Under the pieces are notes generated by a model that saw only the letters and a program-made list of their open reading frames with translations, was not told the DNA's origin and searched no databases. Positions 37,605 through 51,100 of a stretch of DNA of 64,000 nt are shown here, one piece after another (position 1 is the first letter of the stretch; each line of letters begins with the position of its first letter). A program made the position numbers and the translations under genes. Origin of the DNA: Boswellia sacra (lineage: Eukaryota; Streptophyta; Magnoliopsida; Sapindales; Burseraceae); contig SNVD02010155.1 of NCBI GenBank assembly GCA_013180625.2, forward strand, positions 372,001 to 436,000. The letters run 5' to 3'.

Positions 37605-38879
37605 AATCATGAGTTGCTTTTTTCAATATATAGAATATGTAAATTTCAATTAATTTTCCAAATAAACTGGAGAAGTGATAAAAAATCCTTAAAAACTATA
37701 CTTTAGGATTATAATTAGTTTTCTTTCAACTTTTTTTTTCATATATGTTATTTAAGTAATATATTTATTCATTTTTATTTTCTTGATTTAGATTAATCAT
37801 TATGTATTTTTATTGCTTCATTTTCAAAATTTGTAGAAGAGTTCATATTTGATCAATGTTAGTAACCTTAAATATTAATCAATTAATATATTTTCTTAAG
37901 TTTAGAATTTTTATAATATAGTTTAATATTTTCCTCCCCAAAACCAAAATCCTGGGTCCACCACATTTTGAAGTTAATGATCATTTTTATATATTATAAT
38001 GACAAACATGCTATCCTAGGAATTTCCTTTGATCTGAATTAGTAACTTAGAAAACAATCAAAATCCTTCAGGATATATATGAAAAGGATTGTCAACATAA
38101 ATTCAGAAATATGAGGCGATGAGCTACAAGAACGTGTTTTTGCATAAGTAAAGTTGCGTGGCTTCACTGAGAAAAATACCAGTTAATCTTCATATATAAT
38201 GTCATGCACATGCATGCTTGCTTTGATCTATTCATAGTACATCATAATATATGTCATTTGCTTGATAAGAGGAAAGAACGACAAGGTTTTATACTTCTTT
38301 AATCTCATGGGTACTAAGGACTCGTTTCATGCTGACCATCTGATCATGCAGGCAAGAGTAATGGCTCTTAAGCTACATCCAAGCACTCAAATATGTTTGC
38401 AATTCCCAGTGGATTCCCGAAGCCGGTTCCGACCCCCACTTGGTGGAAACTTCACTGGCAATGCTTTTGTTCTGGCCTCAGTTCCTTGTTTGGTGAGTGA
38501 TCTATTAGAAGAGCCTTTATATTCCACCATTCAAAAAATTCAAGCTGCAAAAGATGTGATCACCAATGAATATATCAAATTATATGCAAAGGCTCTTGAG
38601 TCCTCAGATAAGTTTTTTCCCTCTCTGCGGGAATTGACAATAGTAACTGATTGGATGAGATTTCCCTTCCATGCCCTTGATTTTGGATGGGGAAGAGTTT
38701 CAAGTGCAGCACTCTTATCAACTCCAGTCCCGGAAACGGCATTTTTAATGCCAAATCTTGAAGAATCGGGGGGATTCCTTGTTCGAATTGGTATAGGAAG
38801 ACAGCATGTGCATCATCTTGTCAACAACTTTAATAACTTCAACTATGCATCAGGCAGTGGCTCTTCCACCTATAATTGA
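34781..38879 (+). CDS. BAHD acyltransferase, copy 1
   Basis: Cytosolic acyl-CoA-dependent O- or N-acyltransferase of the BAHD family. The acceptor and acyl donor cannot be told from sequence. Exons 34781-35218, 36094-36552 and 38352-38879 join to 1425 nt (474 residues), slightly above the family's usual 430-460. The catalytic HxxxD motif is His163-Ala-Leu-Phe-Asp167 followed by Gly, in exon 2. The structural DFGWG motif is at 409-413 in exon 3. The N-terminal half has the usual acceptor-side text PAAGRF near residue 76-81. There is no signal peptide. Start ATGG context is good. Intron 2 is 1799 nt because it contains an 801-bp hAT-like insertion. It and the gene at 51408 are tandem duplicates with identical exon lengths. 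Confidence 0.93.
37166..37966. mobile_element. hAT-like non-autonomous element in BAHD gene 1 intron 2
   Basis: 801 bp flanked by the 8-bp duplication TTTGAAGT (37158-37165, 37967-37974). Its ends are CAGAGGTAGACCTACG and, on the other strand, ATGTGGTGGACCCAGG, which match at most positions and resemble the CAGRGG start of hAT elements. No transposase ORF. It contains a (TC)n run. The homologous intron of BAHD gene 2 has the empty site: AATAC, an 8-base target-like segment TATAAAAT, then TAATTATCATTTTT, at about 54550-54575. Confidence 0.82.
37556..37604. repeat. (TC)n microsatellite
   Basis: About 24 TC units with one TTTC interruption, inside the hAT-like insertion. Confidence 0.9.
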
Positions 38880-41800
38880 TATCATCTTCTCTTAAGTCTC
38901 TTCAATATGCATTTATATTATATCATGTCATTACGAGGTGTGCAAAGTTGATAAGTTAAGAGGCATGGTAATTGGTGTGTAGTGTAGATTGGCTTTCTAT
39001 TGGCATCATAAGTTGTAAAATATGTGTGAATATAATTCATCCCTGTAAAATAGTTGTATGAATATGATCTAGACATTTCGCCTTGGCCCTTCTGTTAATG
39101 TGCATTTAAGTAGATACCAAGATTTCTAACACCAAAACCAAGGTTCATATAGATCCTTCAAAAATTTCTTGGGATGTGTAACATATTTATGTATATTGGC
39201 TTTCAAAAGTATTGTGAATATATTTCCTTTGTCGTGTATTATAGTTGAAAATTTTATTGTACTTGTAAATTGAATAGCTGTGCATGTAAACTCGAGTGTC
39301 TATTTGGTATATATGTCTACTGTTTCAGTATATATTCATGTTTTAATTAACCAATGCATTCACTTATTAACCTTTTATGTGATGAATTATTTTATAATAA
39401 TAACAACAATTGAAATCAATATAATAAAGGGAAAGATATTTTATTTTATTTTATTTTTTAAGTCTTAATTAATTATTGATTTTAGTTTAAAAATGGAAAA
39501 TAAATTTATCCAATGGGTAACCAAACCCATTATATTCATAACACGAAAATTTATTAAATCTGTGGCATAAAATTTTTGTTGAAGTCCAATTTATTTGTGA
39601 TAAAATTTTTAAACTAGATAAAGGAGTAAATTATTACATTGACATTACATGCTAACTAGTCACCTTTCTTTTCCTTTTTCTCACAAATTAACATTATTCT
39701 GAAATATATTGTGAACAAAATTGATAATAATTTCATATGTTATACTTTTCATCAGAATCGAGACGTACGTTGTATATACAAATTGCCAAGAATGTCTTGT
39801 ATTGGATTTGTTACGAGAAGTCGATCGGCCAACTATAGAGGTTTGATGCCACTAAATGACAAAACAAGTTGCTAATTAAAGTTTAGTCATTAATTAGTTG
39901 GCTTTTTTTTTATATATATTATTGCATATTATAATCATTATTCTCCTCATCATTGTACTTGTTGGTGTTTATTATTATCATTATCATTATTCTCAGTCAA
40001 ATCTTGACCGGTTAAAAAAATATATATATATTGTGAAAGTAAGGAAGAGAAGGCGTTTCTTTGTTAGCCTTGGCCCTACTAAATTAAATAATTTTATTTT
40101 ATTTCAAAGTACACATCAACCAAATCATTTGTGCACAATAATTACGCATTATTTTTGTTTATTATTTAGAACATACAAAGAAATTCTATATAAGTTAATA
40201 ACTATTATATCTCAGAAATTCTGCCCACCACTTGAAGTATTGCTACAGAAAATACATTAATCTTACCAAATAGGCATCGGGAAAAAAACCGTTCTAAACT
40301 TCTCACCAACTCAAGGAAAAAAGAAAAAAAGAAAAAAATACAAACGGATATCAAGACAACAACATAATGAGCTGTTGTCTTGAAAGGTAAATGTAAATGG
40401 TATGTCATGTGTGATTAGTTCTTTATAAGAAGGCTTTGACAAGTAATTAATTAGCTCTCCATTTGTTTGAAACAGACCTGGGAAAAGCTAAATTAAGAAA
40501 AGACGTGGAATTTAATTTTTGATAAACAAATGTACCCATAAAAGCATTATATATAACAAAAAGATAACCAATGAAGCTGCTCTACCATCACAAATTACTC
40601 TATCTTAGTGCTTGCAATTAAAAGCACTTGATAATGCATATAAATGCAACACAAGAACAGCATCTTTTTCATTGCCATTTTGAGATGGTCAGACATCATA
40701 ACCACCCACGACACACTATCCTTTAAACAAAGTTATCAAAAACCTTTTTTAGGCGAACCCACGTTACCATTTTTGAAATACAAATCTATTATAAAGGATT
40801 ACAAAGACAATTGTAATAGAACCAAAACCATATATAGCATATGATATAGCATGAATCCGCTTAACATACTCCAAAGCAATATTACCATCATGACGACCCG
40901 CCCTTAAAACAATAGCAAAAGTTGCTTTAGTTTGGACTTATAAATATAGTTGACTCATATTTTAAGAAATAAATACATATTCAATTACAATTACATAATT
41001 ACACTCATAATTATTGTCAAAGTATTTAGAATTTTATTTCTTAGTTAAGACAATAAAAACTTATAAACAAATACATTTAATAAATAATTAGATTGCAAAT
41101 AAAATCAAATACAAAAGTATATAATTATCTATATTATTTTATATAGGGGTTGCAAATTTTGATAGTTAGATATCCAATTACAAATACGTAATTAGTCTCT
41201 GATTATCTAAATAATAATTACATTTAATAATTAGTTATATAAAATTCTTTTTTTAATTGTATTCAAGTTCATTTTGATATGATTTAAAGATTTTTAATGA
41301 AAACTTAAAAAAATTGAATTTCAATGGAGAAAGAAACTATATAGTTATAAATAACATTATGAAATAGTAAATTCTGCAATTAGACTTGAGTTCGGCATTC
41401 TGCAAATTCGTAATCAGTATTTTAAAACTTGAGGAGAAGCAGAAAATGGTTATTGTAATTGATTGTTAAACTTGAAATATTCAAACAATCAAATGAAAAA
41501 AAAAAAATCTAGCGAACAATTAAAAGTTCTACAGGTACTCTCAAACTAAAAATTAAACCATACATATATAACCACTTGCGCAACTAATTTTTTAAATAGA
41601 GTTATTTTGAGCATAGTTGACGGGTTTGTAGAGTAAAAATCTTTCTTTAAAAAAATTAATTAATAGAATAAAATGTTTGATACCTTTATTAATAGAATTT
41701 ATCACATCAATTTTATTAATTCCCCTATAAATGGTTTGATAAAATCGGTTAATAAATATTTTGGATAACTTAAAAGTCATGAAAAAAAAATGATAATCTT

Positions 41801-42009
41801 TTGAGATATACTTTAGATTGACATTAAATTAAAACATGAAGAATATCCATAATACTTTCCGTATAAATGTTAATTTGATATCCATAAAAATTTAGTAATA
41901 TTATGAAATTAGTATCAAACAAACAATAGGTAATTTATGTTAAAAGTCTCTTGATCTGTACCGTTCTAGTTCATGCATTATATGTATACACCATGCACCA
42001 TGGTTGGCG
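38880..42009. other. spacer downstream of BAHD gene 1
   Basis: No gene. Colinear in blocks with 55409-59150: the AATAATAACAAC...GAAATCAATATAATAA text, the CAATTGCCAAGAATGTC text near 39780, and the GTCATGAAAAA to GGCGATCTTCGATG text near 41775-42020. Roughly 40060-41680 has little counterpart in unit 2 and is plain AT-rich DNA. Confidence 0.55.
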
Positions 42010-42190
42010 ATCTTCGATGACTTCTAAACTTCTTTTTGGCATACAATGTTTAAAGAAGCCAATTGGCCAGGGACTAGATTGCTAGATAAACTTTGAACTT
42101 TGTCATTGACATCAGCCAACTAATTTGTTTTAAATGAATACAACAGTTAAGACTGTAGATAAATGTAAAAGTACGTGGACAATAAGATGT
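42010..42190 (+). pseudogene. relic of EG45-like gene 3' end (start of unit 2)
   Basis: Matches the terminal exon and 3' UTR of EG45-like gene 2 (28598-28760). The shared order is CTTCTTTTTGGCATACAATGTT (compare CTTCTATTTTGGTAAAATGTT), GGGACTAG, AACTTTGAA, CATCAGCCAACT, and GAATACAACAGTTAA. The first two coding exons are absent; upstream sequence is BAHD downstream spacer. It cannot encode the protein. Confidence 0.72.
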
Positions 42191-42619
42191 TTTTATATGC
42201 TCTCATCAGTATTAGAAATGATGAGAATAACCCGTTGATCTTGTATGAAATTTTTGACAAATTTATTTTTTTCTTCTCATATCAATATCATGAAACAATT
42301 TATCACCTAATTCTCTTAGAAAAAAATTTAAAAACTTTTAATGGACAATAGGGGATGTGAACATCATATTAAAATATTAGTTAACTAAAAACTTATTAAA
42401 CTTGTTTGTATGGGATTTAAGTTTAATATCAAGTTTTCAAGACGTGCATCCCAAAACTTTTCAATTAATTTTCAGCAAAGCCGTGGAAAGAAATCACAAG
42501 TACGTTATGCACTTTCTTTCTTTGCAGTTTAAAGTGACGCTTTCTCTAATCTTTGAAAATCTTTCTTCAGTATTTCCCATTTAGTTTTAGGCCAAACAGA
42601 ATTCTTGTGATGATTGGTA

Positions 42620-42857
42620 TGTTGAGATTGTAAATAATCCTTGTACTTAATGTGATTGATTCTCCTTACAATCCGTTAGAAGATTACTTATCTGTGTTCA
42701 AATCAGTAGGATTTGATGATAAATTATTTTAAGTTGATTAGCTTGATTTAAGGTTTTAATTTAGATTCTGGATTGGGGAATTCACCCCTATATAAACCGA
42801 TGTATAATTGTTATACAACTATGAATAAGAAACATATTCATCCCTATTATTTCAAGA
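42620..42857 (+). repeat. 5' LTR of copia element 3
   Basis: 238 bp, TGTTGAGATTG to TTATTTCAAGA, with a CCTATATAAACC TATA-like site about 180 bp in. Confidence 0.9.
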
Positions 42858-43394
42858 TGGTATCAGAGCCAAAATCGGTTCTATCTATTCTTTGAAATTG
42901 TTTATCTAGCCATTAAACCCAATTCAGAAATCCCATATACCCAGAAATCCTTCAACAGAATTCAAACCCATTTTGAATCAAAATTCCCAGAAATTCCCAA
43001 ACCACATATACTCTACTTCAACACAAAATAATCCCAGATTTTCAAATCACAAAATCATGAATCCAATCCAGGAAAACAAATACACAAAAGATAGGGGAGA
43101 GAAGCTTCCTTACCTGCGAATTTAGACACAAGTTCACATCTGTGCATTTCAAAGCTGTGAACTTAGGCAAGTCTGCTTCCCTTCATAATTGTCACCGTTC
43201 TGTAAGAAAACTTGTTTCATTTCTTTGGTTACTATGTAATGTGTTTCATTTTGTTTCTTTGATGCCTGATTATTTTTTATTTTTTATTTATTTTTTATTT
43301 TTTACAAAAGTTCCTTACACCACGTGTTTAGTTTGAAGTTTCTCAAAGTGTTTCTTACATCATGTGTTTAATTCGAAGTTTCTCAAAGTTTTTT

Positions 43395-43500
43395 TTTTAA
43401 AAAAAAAAAGAAAAGAGGAAAAAGGAGAAAAAAAAGGAATAAAAGAAAAAAAAAGGACAAAAAAAGGAAAAAAGGACAAAAAGGACAAAAAAGAAAAAAT
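43395..43500 (+). repeat. A/G-rich low-complexity tract
   Basis: AAAAG- and GGAC-A-rich simple sequence inside element 3, between the 5' LTR and the gag remnant. It reads as a Lys-rich ORF by chance only. Confidence 0.8.
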
Positions 43501-43600
43501 GAGTGAAAAATTAGTTCATCATTTGGAACAAAATCTGTTCCTGTAATTGTTCAATTAGAAAGTATCTTTAATGCAGGAGTCATTCTGACTGAGTCTAGCT

Positions 43601-46600
43601 ATGATGTTTGGTCTCAACTTATGGAGATGCACATTGTTGAATGAGAAAAATTGTCATAAATTTGTGGAAAGGAAAAGCCACCTACAGAATCCGATGATGG
43701 ATGTTGAGAATCAAAAAGTCAAGAGGTGGCTATTGATGTCAATGTCTCTAGAGATTATGAAGCGTTATTTATGCTTATCCACTGCTCGAGAAATTTGGGA
43801 TGCCTTAGCAAAAGCTTTCTACGATGGACGTGATGAGTTACAAGTTTTTCATTTGAACCAGAGAGCATTTGCTGCCAAACAAAATGGAAGACCACTTTCC
43901 GTATATTATGGAGAATTGACCGAAATTTTTCAAGAACTCGATCATCGTGATAAAGTGATCATGAAACATCCTGATGATGTTGATGCATACAAAATGTCTG
44001 TTGACCGGCTCAGAGTACACATTTTTCTTTCAGGATTAGATGAAAATCTCGAACAAATACGTGGGGAAATTCTGCGAAAAGATTCAAGTCCAGATTTAGA
44101 AGAATGTTACTCTATTATTCGACGAGAAGTGGTACGTCGCATAACCTTGAATAATGAATCTAAAAACTCTGACACTTTTGCTTTGGTAGCTCGGAATATA
44201 TTAGACCGTGCTAGATCTGACCATCCAAAGTCTGACAACAACATTGACAAAGCATCTCTTAAATGTATTCGCTGCTAGAAAATCGGCCATACAAAAAACA
44301 AATGTTTTTAACTTGTTGGATATCCGGAATGGTGGGATCATAGTCGAAAGAAGAATTCCAAGAACTTCTTTATAACTGCTGTTACTACTGGTGAAGCAAA
44401 GACAGATGCTACCGAGAAAACTTCAGTTTTGATAACTTCGGCAAATAATAGTGGTAAGGTTTTCAATGTATCTACACCTGTTTCTAATAGTACATGGATA
44501 ATTGATTCTGGTGCTACACCAAAAAAGGCATTTAAGAAAGAGAAATTTTGGTATTTCATATAGAAGGAATGAGAATTCTTACCATGCAAATTGGCCTTTT
44601 CAAGCATTGATCATATGACATTTGATGCTAGACAAGTTCCAAACCCTCAACCATCTATACAAACATCAGCTTCTATTGCCAATGGTATCTTAACACTAGT
44701 TATTGGGGAAAGATCTTTATCTTTGAGTGATAAATTGCATTTAAATTCTGTACTTGTTATTCCCTCCTTAGATTTTAAAATTTTGTCTATTTCTCAAATT
44801 ACTTCCACTTTGAATTGTATTGTAATTTTTTAGCCTGATTTTTGTGAATTTAAGGACATTCAAATGAAGCAGACAATTGGTTGTGGTATTAGATGAGGAA
44901 AGTTGTATTATCTAGACCTAGTGATAAAGGAACTAGATAAATCATACCAGGCTTTGATGATAGATCGATTTGAGGGGGAGAAGAAGAACTCTGAAGTTTG
45001 GTTATGGCACAAATGTTTGGGGTATACTTCTTTTGGTTATTTAAAGAAGTTATTTCCTAGCCTATCTGCAAAAGTTAATATTTCTTGTTTTCAATGTGAG
45101 GTTTGTGAACTTGCAAAGAGCCATCGTGCTCCATTTCCACAAAGCTTAAATAAAAGTCTAGTTCCTTTTATTAGTATTCATTCTGATGATTGGGGTCCAT
45201 CCAAAGTTACCACTTTAGGAGGTTCTCGTTCGTTTGTTACATTTATTGATGATTGTACCAGGATGATCTCATTATGCCTAATGAAATCCAAATGCGAAGT
45301 GAATCTGTTATTTCAGAATTTTTATAAACTAATTTGTACTTAGTACAATGCTCAGACTCGGGTTCTTCGTAGTAATAATGGCCGAGAATATCAAAGTTTT
45401 GAACTTCAAAAGTATTTGGAGACACATAGAATAATTCATCAAACTACTCGCTCCAATACACCCCAATAGAATGGAGTTGCTGAGACGAAAAATAGACATC
45501 TTTTGGAAGTTGTTCATGCATTGTTAATATGAGCTCATATGCCGTTATCCTATTAGGATGAAGCTCTTTCATCTGCAGCATACTTAATCAATGGGGTGCC
45601 TTTAAGCCCTCTTGGTTTTCAAACACCTTTTCACACTCTTACTGAGGCAGTCATTGCTCTGATTGTTCCAAACTTATCACCTCATGTTTTTGGGTGTGTT
45701 GTTTTTGTCTATCTTCATAAGCATCAATGCCATAAACTCACTCCTCGGGCATTACAATGTGTTTTTCTCGGCTATGCTGCTTATCAAAAGAGATATCGGT
45801 GTTATCATCCTCCTACCTAACGAATGTTTGTCACCATGGATATAGTCTTCCATGAACACTCAATGTATTTTCCAAAGTCTGAACTTCAGGGGGAGTATTA
45901 TGAGGAAATTCAAACTCTAGACTATGACTTCATCTCTAAAAACTCAAATATTCAAGACACGGGTGAATTGGATGGAAACACATACAATCAAGAAGCAAGT
46001 GAATTGGATAAGAGTGGAAAGGAATATTCAAAAATTGAAACTAGGAATCTTTGTCAGTTGAAAGTGGTAATGAACATCAAGACATTGAAAATGGTGATTC
46101 TTTGTCCAGATTCTTAATCCCACAAAGTACAGACACAACTTCATCTTCAACTAATATACCATACCAATCATCTATTGATAATGTTCTTGATGTGGAACAG
46201 AGCCAACCAAAAAATAGTTACCCTATCATATTATTAGAGGTATTCCTAAACTTATGAGTCTAATCTCTCTAGTAAAGTAAAATATCTATGAGCCATTATG
46301 TGTCTAACCAATGCCTATTTAAATCAAACTTGTCATTTGTAAATCAATTATCTATTGTATCTATTCCTAACAGTGTGCAGGAAGCATTATCTTATCCTAG
46401 ATGGAAGGTAGCTATGAATGAGGAGATGAAATCCTTGCAACAAAAATGAAACGTGGGAACTTGTTGATCTACCATCAAGAAAGAAACCAGTTGGATGTCG
46501 GTGGATTTACACAGTAAAGTGCAAGGCCGACGGAACAATCAAGCATTTTAAAGCAAGATTGGTGGCAAAAGGATATACGCACGCAAACCTATGGAATTGA

Positions 46601-47921
46601 CTATACAGAGACATCTGTACCTGTGGCTGCGATCAACACAGTACGGATCTTATTTGCTCTAGTAGCGAATCTGGATTGACCTATGCAACAGTTCAATATA
46701 AAAAATGCATTTTTGCATGGTGAATTATCTAAAGAAGTCTACATGGATATTCCACCTAGATGCATGATACTACAAAGACATAGTAAAAGGTTTGCAAGTT
46801 GAGAAAATCATTATACGGGTTAAAACAGCCTCCAAAAGCATGGTTTGGATGATTTACAAAGTCTGACAAACTTCGGTTATCACCAGAGCAACTTAGACCA
46901 CACTTTGTTTCTTAAAAAGTAGCAGGGAAAAGTTACTGCTCTTATTGCCTATGTTGATGACATGGTGGTTACAGGAAATGATCCAGAAGAAAGGATAGCT
47001 CTACAGTAATACTTGGCTAAGGAGTTTGAAATAAAAAATCTCAGTCCTTTGAAATATTTTCTTGGGACAGAAGTGTCTTGATCCAACAAAGGTATTTTTC
47101 TATCCCAAAGGAAACATACCTTAGACCTATTATAGAAAACTGGCATGACAACATGTAAACCATCTGAAACAGCAGTTGAAGAAGATTTGAAATTTTGTGT
47201 TAAGGTTAATCAGGTTTCTGTTGACAAAGGAAGATATCAGAGACTTGTTGGAAGACTGATGTGCTTAGCACATACAAGACCAGATCTTGCCTATGCATTG
47301 AGCATTGTCAGTCAATTTATGCATAATCCTGGTGAGCAACATATGAATGCAATCATGCACATTTTGAGGTATTTGAAATCAACTTCTGGAAAGGGAATTT
47401 TATTCTCTAAAAACACAGAAGAAGAAAATATAGATGTATATATAGATACAGACTAGGCCGGAGCAATGGACGATAGACGATCTACCTCTAGATACTTTAC
47501 CTTTGTACATGGAAATCTTGTCACATGGAGGAGTAAGAAGCAGAATGTTGTTGCATGGTCAAGTGCAGAAGCTAAATATAAAGGAATGGCACTTGGAATT
47601 TGTGAGGCGTTGTGGTTAAGATTCCTCTTACAGAATTTGGGATTTTCATCAAATAAACCAATTCAATTGTATTGTGATAATGAAGCAGCATGTGATATAG
47701 CTCATAATCCAGTTCAGCATGATCGAACAAAGCATGTAGATGTTGATAGATTCTTCATTAAGGAGAAATTGGAGAAAAAAATTGTGGAGTTGCCAAAGAT
47801 TCGATCAGAAATCAAAGAGTTGATATTCTCACCAAAGCAGTCTCAACTCGAGTATTCACAAAGTGTCTGGACAAGTTGGGCGTGTGCAACATCTATGCAC
47901 CAACTTGAGGGGGAGTGTTGA
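43601..47921 (+). pseudogene. copia element 3 Gag-Pol remnant
   Basis: Order preserved but heavily decayed. Gag capsid (43601-44278, REIWDALAKAFYDG) runs into a zinc knuckle interrupted by TAG at 44276. A protease Asp-Ser-Gly follows near 44508-44516, cut by about 100 bp of unrelated sequence before DHMTFD. The pre-integrase and integrase pieces (44903-45820) have RSNNGREY where catalytic Asp is expected, and stops after TPQ, LLI and LSY. RT pieces run from about 46380 to 47140 with frameshifts, still showing YVDDMVVTG near 46950. RNase H is at 47145-47921. No functional protein can come from this copy. Confidence 0.9.
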
Positions 47922-48151
47922 GATTGCAAATAATCCTTATAATTAATGTGATTGATTCTCCTTACCATTTGTTAGAAGATTACTTAGCTGTGATCAAATC
48001 AATAGAATTTGATGATAAATTATTTTAGGTTGATTAGCTTGATTTAAAGTTTTAATTTAGATTATTTATCGTGGAATTCACCTATATAAACTGATGTATA
48101 ATTGTTATAAAACTCTGAATAAGAAACATATTCATCCCTATTATTTCAAGA
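47916..48151 (+). repeat. 3' LTR of copia element 3
   Basis: 236 bp, directly after the purine tract, followed by the TGGTA target duplication. Confidence 0.9.
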
Positions 48152-48156
48152 TGGTA

Positions 48157-51100
48157 TTACACTGCTTGTTGAATAAACTGAAGCGCAAGCATCCATGTAA
48201 TGCACTTTCTTAAAAAATTGTTAGTTGGCTGGTGCATATGCATTGAGTCGCGAGAGAATTCGATGTCATTTAAGATGAACGAAGATTTTATTTAAGTCCC
48301 TACATGACTTGCAATTACTAGAAGCTCTGAAAACAAATTTGCTGCTGAGAACACATAAGTTGGTATAAGATTTAATTATAAAGATAAATAGAAACTTCAT
48401 AACTAAAAAATTCTCTGCGACTATTTTATTAATTTTTAAGTTAATTCAAAAGCTTTGTTTACTATAAAGCTTTTGCTGCTGCAAATATATGACCAACTTT
48501 CATCCTTAAGATACTTTTCTACACATGCTATTGGATACACGATAGTTATTATTTATTTATTTATTTTGCTGAATATAATCCATTTGCTTTGGATACCAAT
48601 TCATTTTGTTTTTGTGTGTGTGTGTGTGGGCATTTTTTATTTTATTTTTATTAGAAAGCTAATGTTAAGTCTACATCTACAAGTTTAACAAATTAATATG
48701 GTATTATAGCCGTTATGACCAAACAACCGCAAGTCTTGTAAGATCTGCTGAGGCATGATATGAACTTAAGCTTTTAAAAAAGGACCATGTTTCTCTCATG
48801 ATCTGACCTTCACTTTAGCAAAATCCAAACATATAATTGGTAGTTAATACACAATAAATGAGAGAGAAGAGACACTATAATAGATCTTAATCACTCAAAG
48901 TTAATAAAATTCACGTGACATAAAATCTGCAAAAGCTAAGATGAAGCTAAGATCAGGAGAGGATCCTAATTCTTTATAAAAGTGACAAACTTAACAATTT
49001 CCACCATTTTGTTTTACTCTATTATGCTTGGTCTCTTGACGTCAATTTGCCATTAGTGCACAATTATCAAATGAAATTAATTAAAAGTGGAACGAGTTAA
49101 ATACAGATTCTATATTATAAAGTAAGAGAAGTCGCTATTTGCAATAGGTTAATGATAATATATAATACGTGATCAATGAAATTAACCTATTTTTGTACTA
49201 GCTAGCAACTGTAGACGAAATTGTTTAATTGAAGAATTGAACCATTATATACGATCACGGAGCGTAATCAGTCCAGAATAAATTTAATACCAATTTCTTG
49301 TCCCACTAAGGGCTTCGCTGCTCTTTTATTATTATTATTATCTTGTTTCAAGCTCAAAGCATGCATCATCAACCAAGACTTTTGCGGGCAGCTCTTCTGG
49401 CATCTAGGTGACAGACAGCTGTTCTGGGGGTAGATATAATTATGTTACGGGCCATGATTGAGTCAACTCTTAATTTTGAACATACCTCTCCCAACTATAT
49501 AATTAAAATTTAAATTAATTGTCTAAAGCCAGAATATCTTTTAGAGAAGAGACGTTTTGGGTATATAGAATTATTCAACATGCAACCACCATTGATTGCA
49601 ACAACAATTTGAGAGTAGATTACTAAATATTGGATTGCTATTTGCAGTATGGAGAAAATGAGAGTCTGCCTTGACTAATGGCAACTTACGTATGATATCT
49701 TCTTGAAATCCAATTTTACACCCTACTTTCTATCAAGTCCTGATTCAAGTGCTTTTTAACGTACATAATCATCTACGTGTGACTTGGAACTAAATTATCA
49801 GTGAAGGTAAGAGGTAACCTTTCAAAACTTTAATGTTATGTTTTTCATTTCATTAATATTAAATTGTTTGGAATAATGTGAAGAGGATCCAAAAAAACGT
49901 TGAAAAAAAATTATCATATTTGAGAAGTGCAAGTCAAACTTATTTACAAAATTAAATTCCTGAAGTCCGAAGTGATTAGCTTCCAATTAACAACGGCATA
50001 CAATTCAAGAAATCAAGCGATCAAAATTATAATCATCATCTCTCTCCTCCAATTAGATTTGATATCAGGAGTATAAATTGATTTACGGAGCTATTACTCT
50101 ACGTCAAGATACCATACCAAGTTACCAACCTATTAGCTAGGTTATCAATAAATGACGACTCTTTGCCACCCCATTTAGGTCCCGGGGAAATGGCCAATTA
50201 TCCTTTCCCCCAACTACTTTTCACCAGTGTATTTTATCATTTTGTTATATTTGGAAGCCTTCACTTTGTTTATCAAGTCATTACAAAACTTAGCATGACA
50301 TATATTTATAAAACACGGAGGTGGAGTCGTGAGAAAATTAAAAAGATATCCCACCAACCTCACTATAAGTTATCAAAAGAGAAAAGGGCGCCGGAGAATT
50401 GCACAGAGTGTAAAGACATGAATAGATAAAAGACCACATGCATGTTTTCTGCAACCCCTTTTAGTCATGGGCAGACAGCAACTTTGGTGCATACATGGAA
50501 AGCTCTTGTCTGTATACTAAAAGTTTTTGTATTTAGGGGACAATGACGACCAAACAGGAAGGTACATTATTAACCGGCCATACGGATCAGCATATTGATT
50601 AACATTCAGGGATCAATGTAGTACTTAATAGTGTCAAGTTTTAGAGTTTTATCAAAACTTAATCGCCTTGATTTCTAATATATACTGCAGTGATTCTCTG
50701 TCAAACTAAATAAAAATGTGAAGTAATTATGTTTGACCAAGAGTCTAAGAGCTAGCTTGCTGCATTGCTATATAGAAAAGCTAGTTTTATCTACAAAGTA
50801 TTTTGGTATAGTAATTAATTTTACCCTCTCATAATCAAGTAGCAAATGTTAGAAGTAATGATACCTGAAAAAATATAGTTTTAAAAGATCGCCAAAGCAT
50901 TTATATGAAGCCATCTCATAACCCATTATAAAAGGAAAAGCAAGCATACATTCCCATGACTTGAAATATTATCAAAAACTCCAAAAGACAACAAAATTTT
51001 AATAAAAAACTTGCTTGCCAAATCATCACCCATATTACACTATAAGCATTTGATATGGCTAGCTACTAATTATCAATCTACAAATGGGACAATGTTATCT

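Larger units (their letters stand above)
28605..42010 (+). repeat. tandem segmental duplication, unit 1
   Basis: Colinear with unit 2 (about 42010-59150): EG45 3' end, spacer, BAHD gene, downstream spacer. Matching landmarks include the GCTAGCAACT-type text at about 28970 versus 49203, the TTTCAAGCTCAAAGCATG text at 30884 versus 49345, the BAHD exons, and the CAATTGCCAAGAATGTC text at 39780 versus 58320. Differences are mostly inserted transposons in one copy or the other. Confidence 0.88.
42620..48151 (+). mobile_element. old Ty1/copia retrotransposon, element 3
   Basis: 5532 bp, + strand, flanked by TGGTA (42615-42619 and 48152-48156). Primer-binding site TGGTATCAGAGCC is at 42858-42870, directly after the 5' LTR; the purine tract GAGGGGGAG (47907-47915) precedes the 3' LTR. 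The LTRs differ at about 20 sites in 236 (near 8-9%), several times more than in elements 1 and 2, so this is an older insertion. The coding region carries many stops and frameshifts. It inserted in the unit 2 spacer after duplication, or was lost from the other units. Confidence 0.92.

Noticed and set aside
43364..43546. Lys-rich open frame
   Set aside because: Simple AAAAG/GGACA sequence inside a decayed retrotransposon leader; no homology or codon bias.
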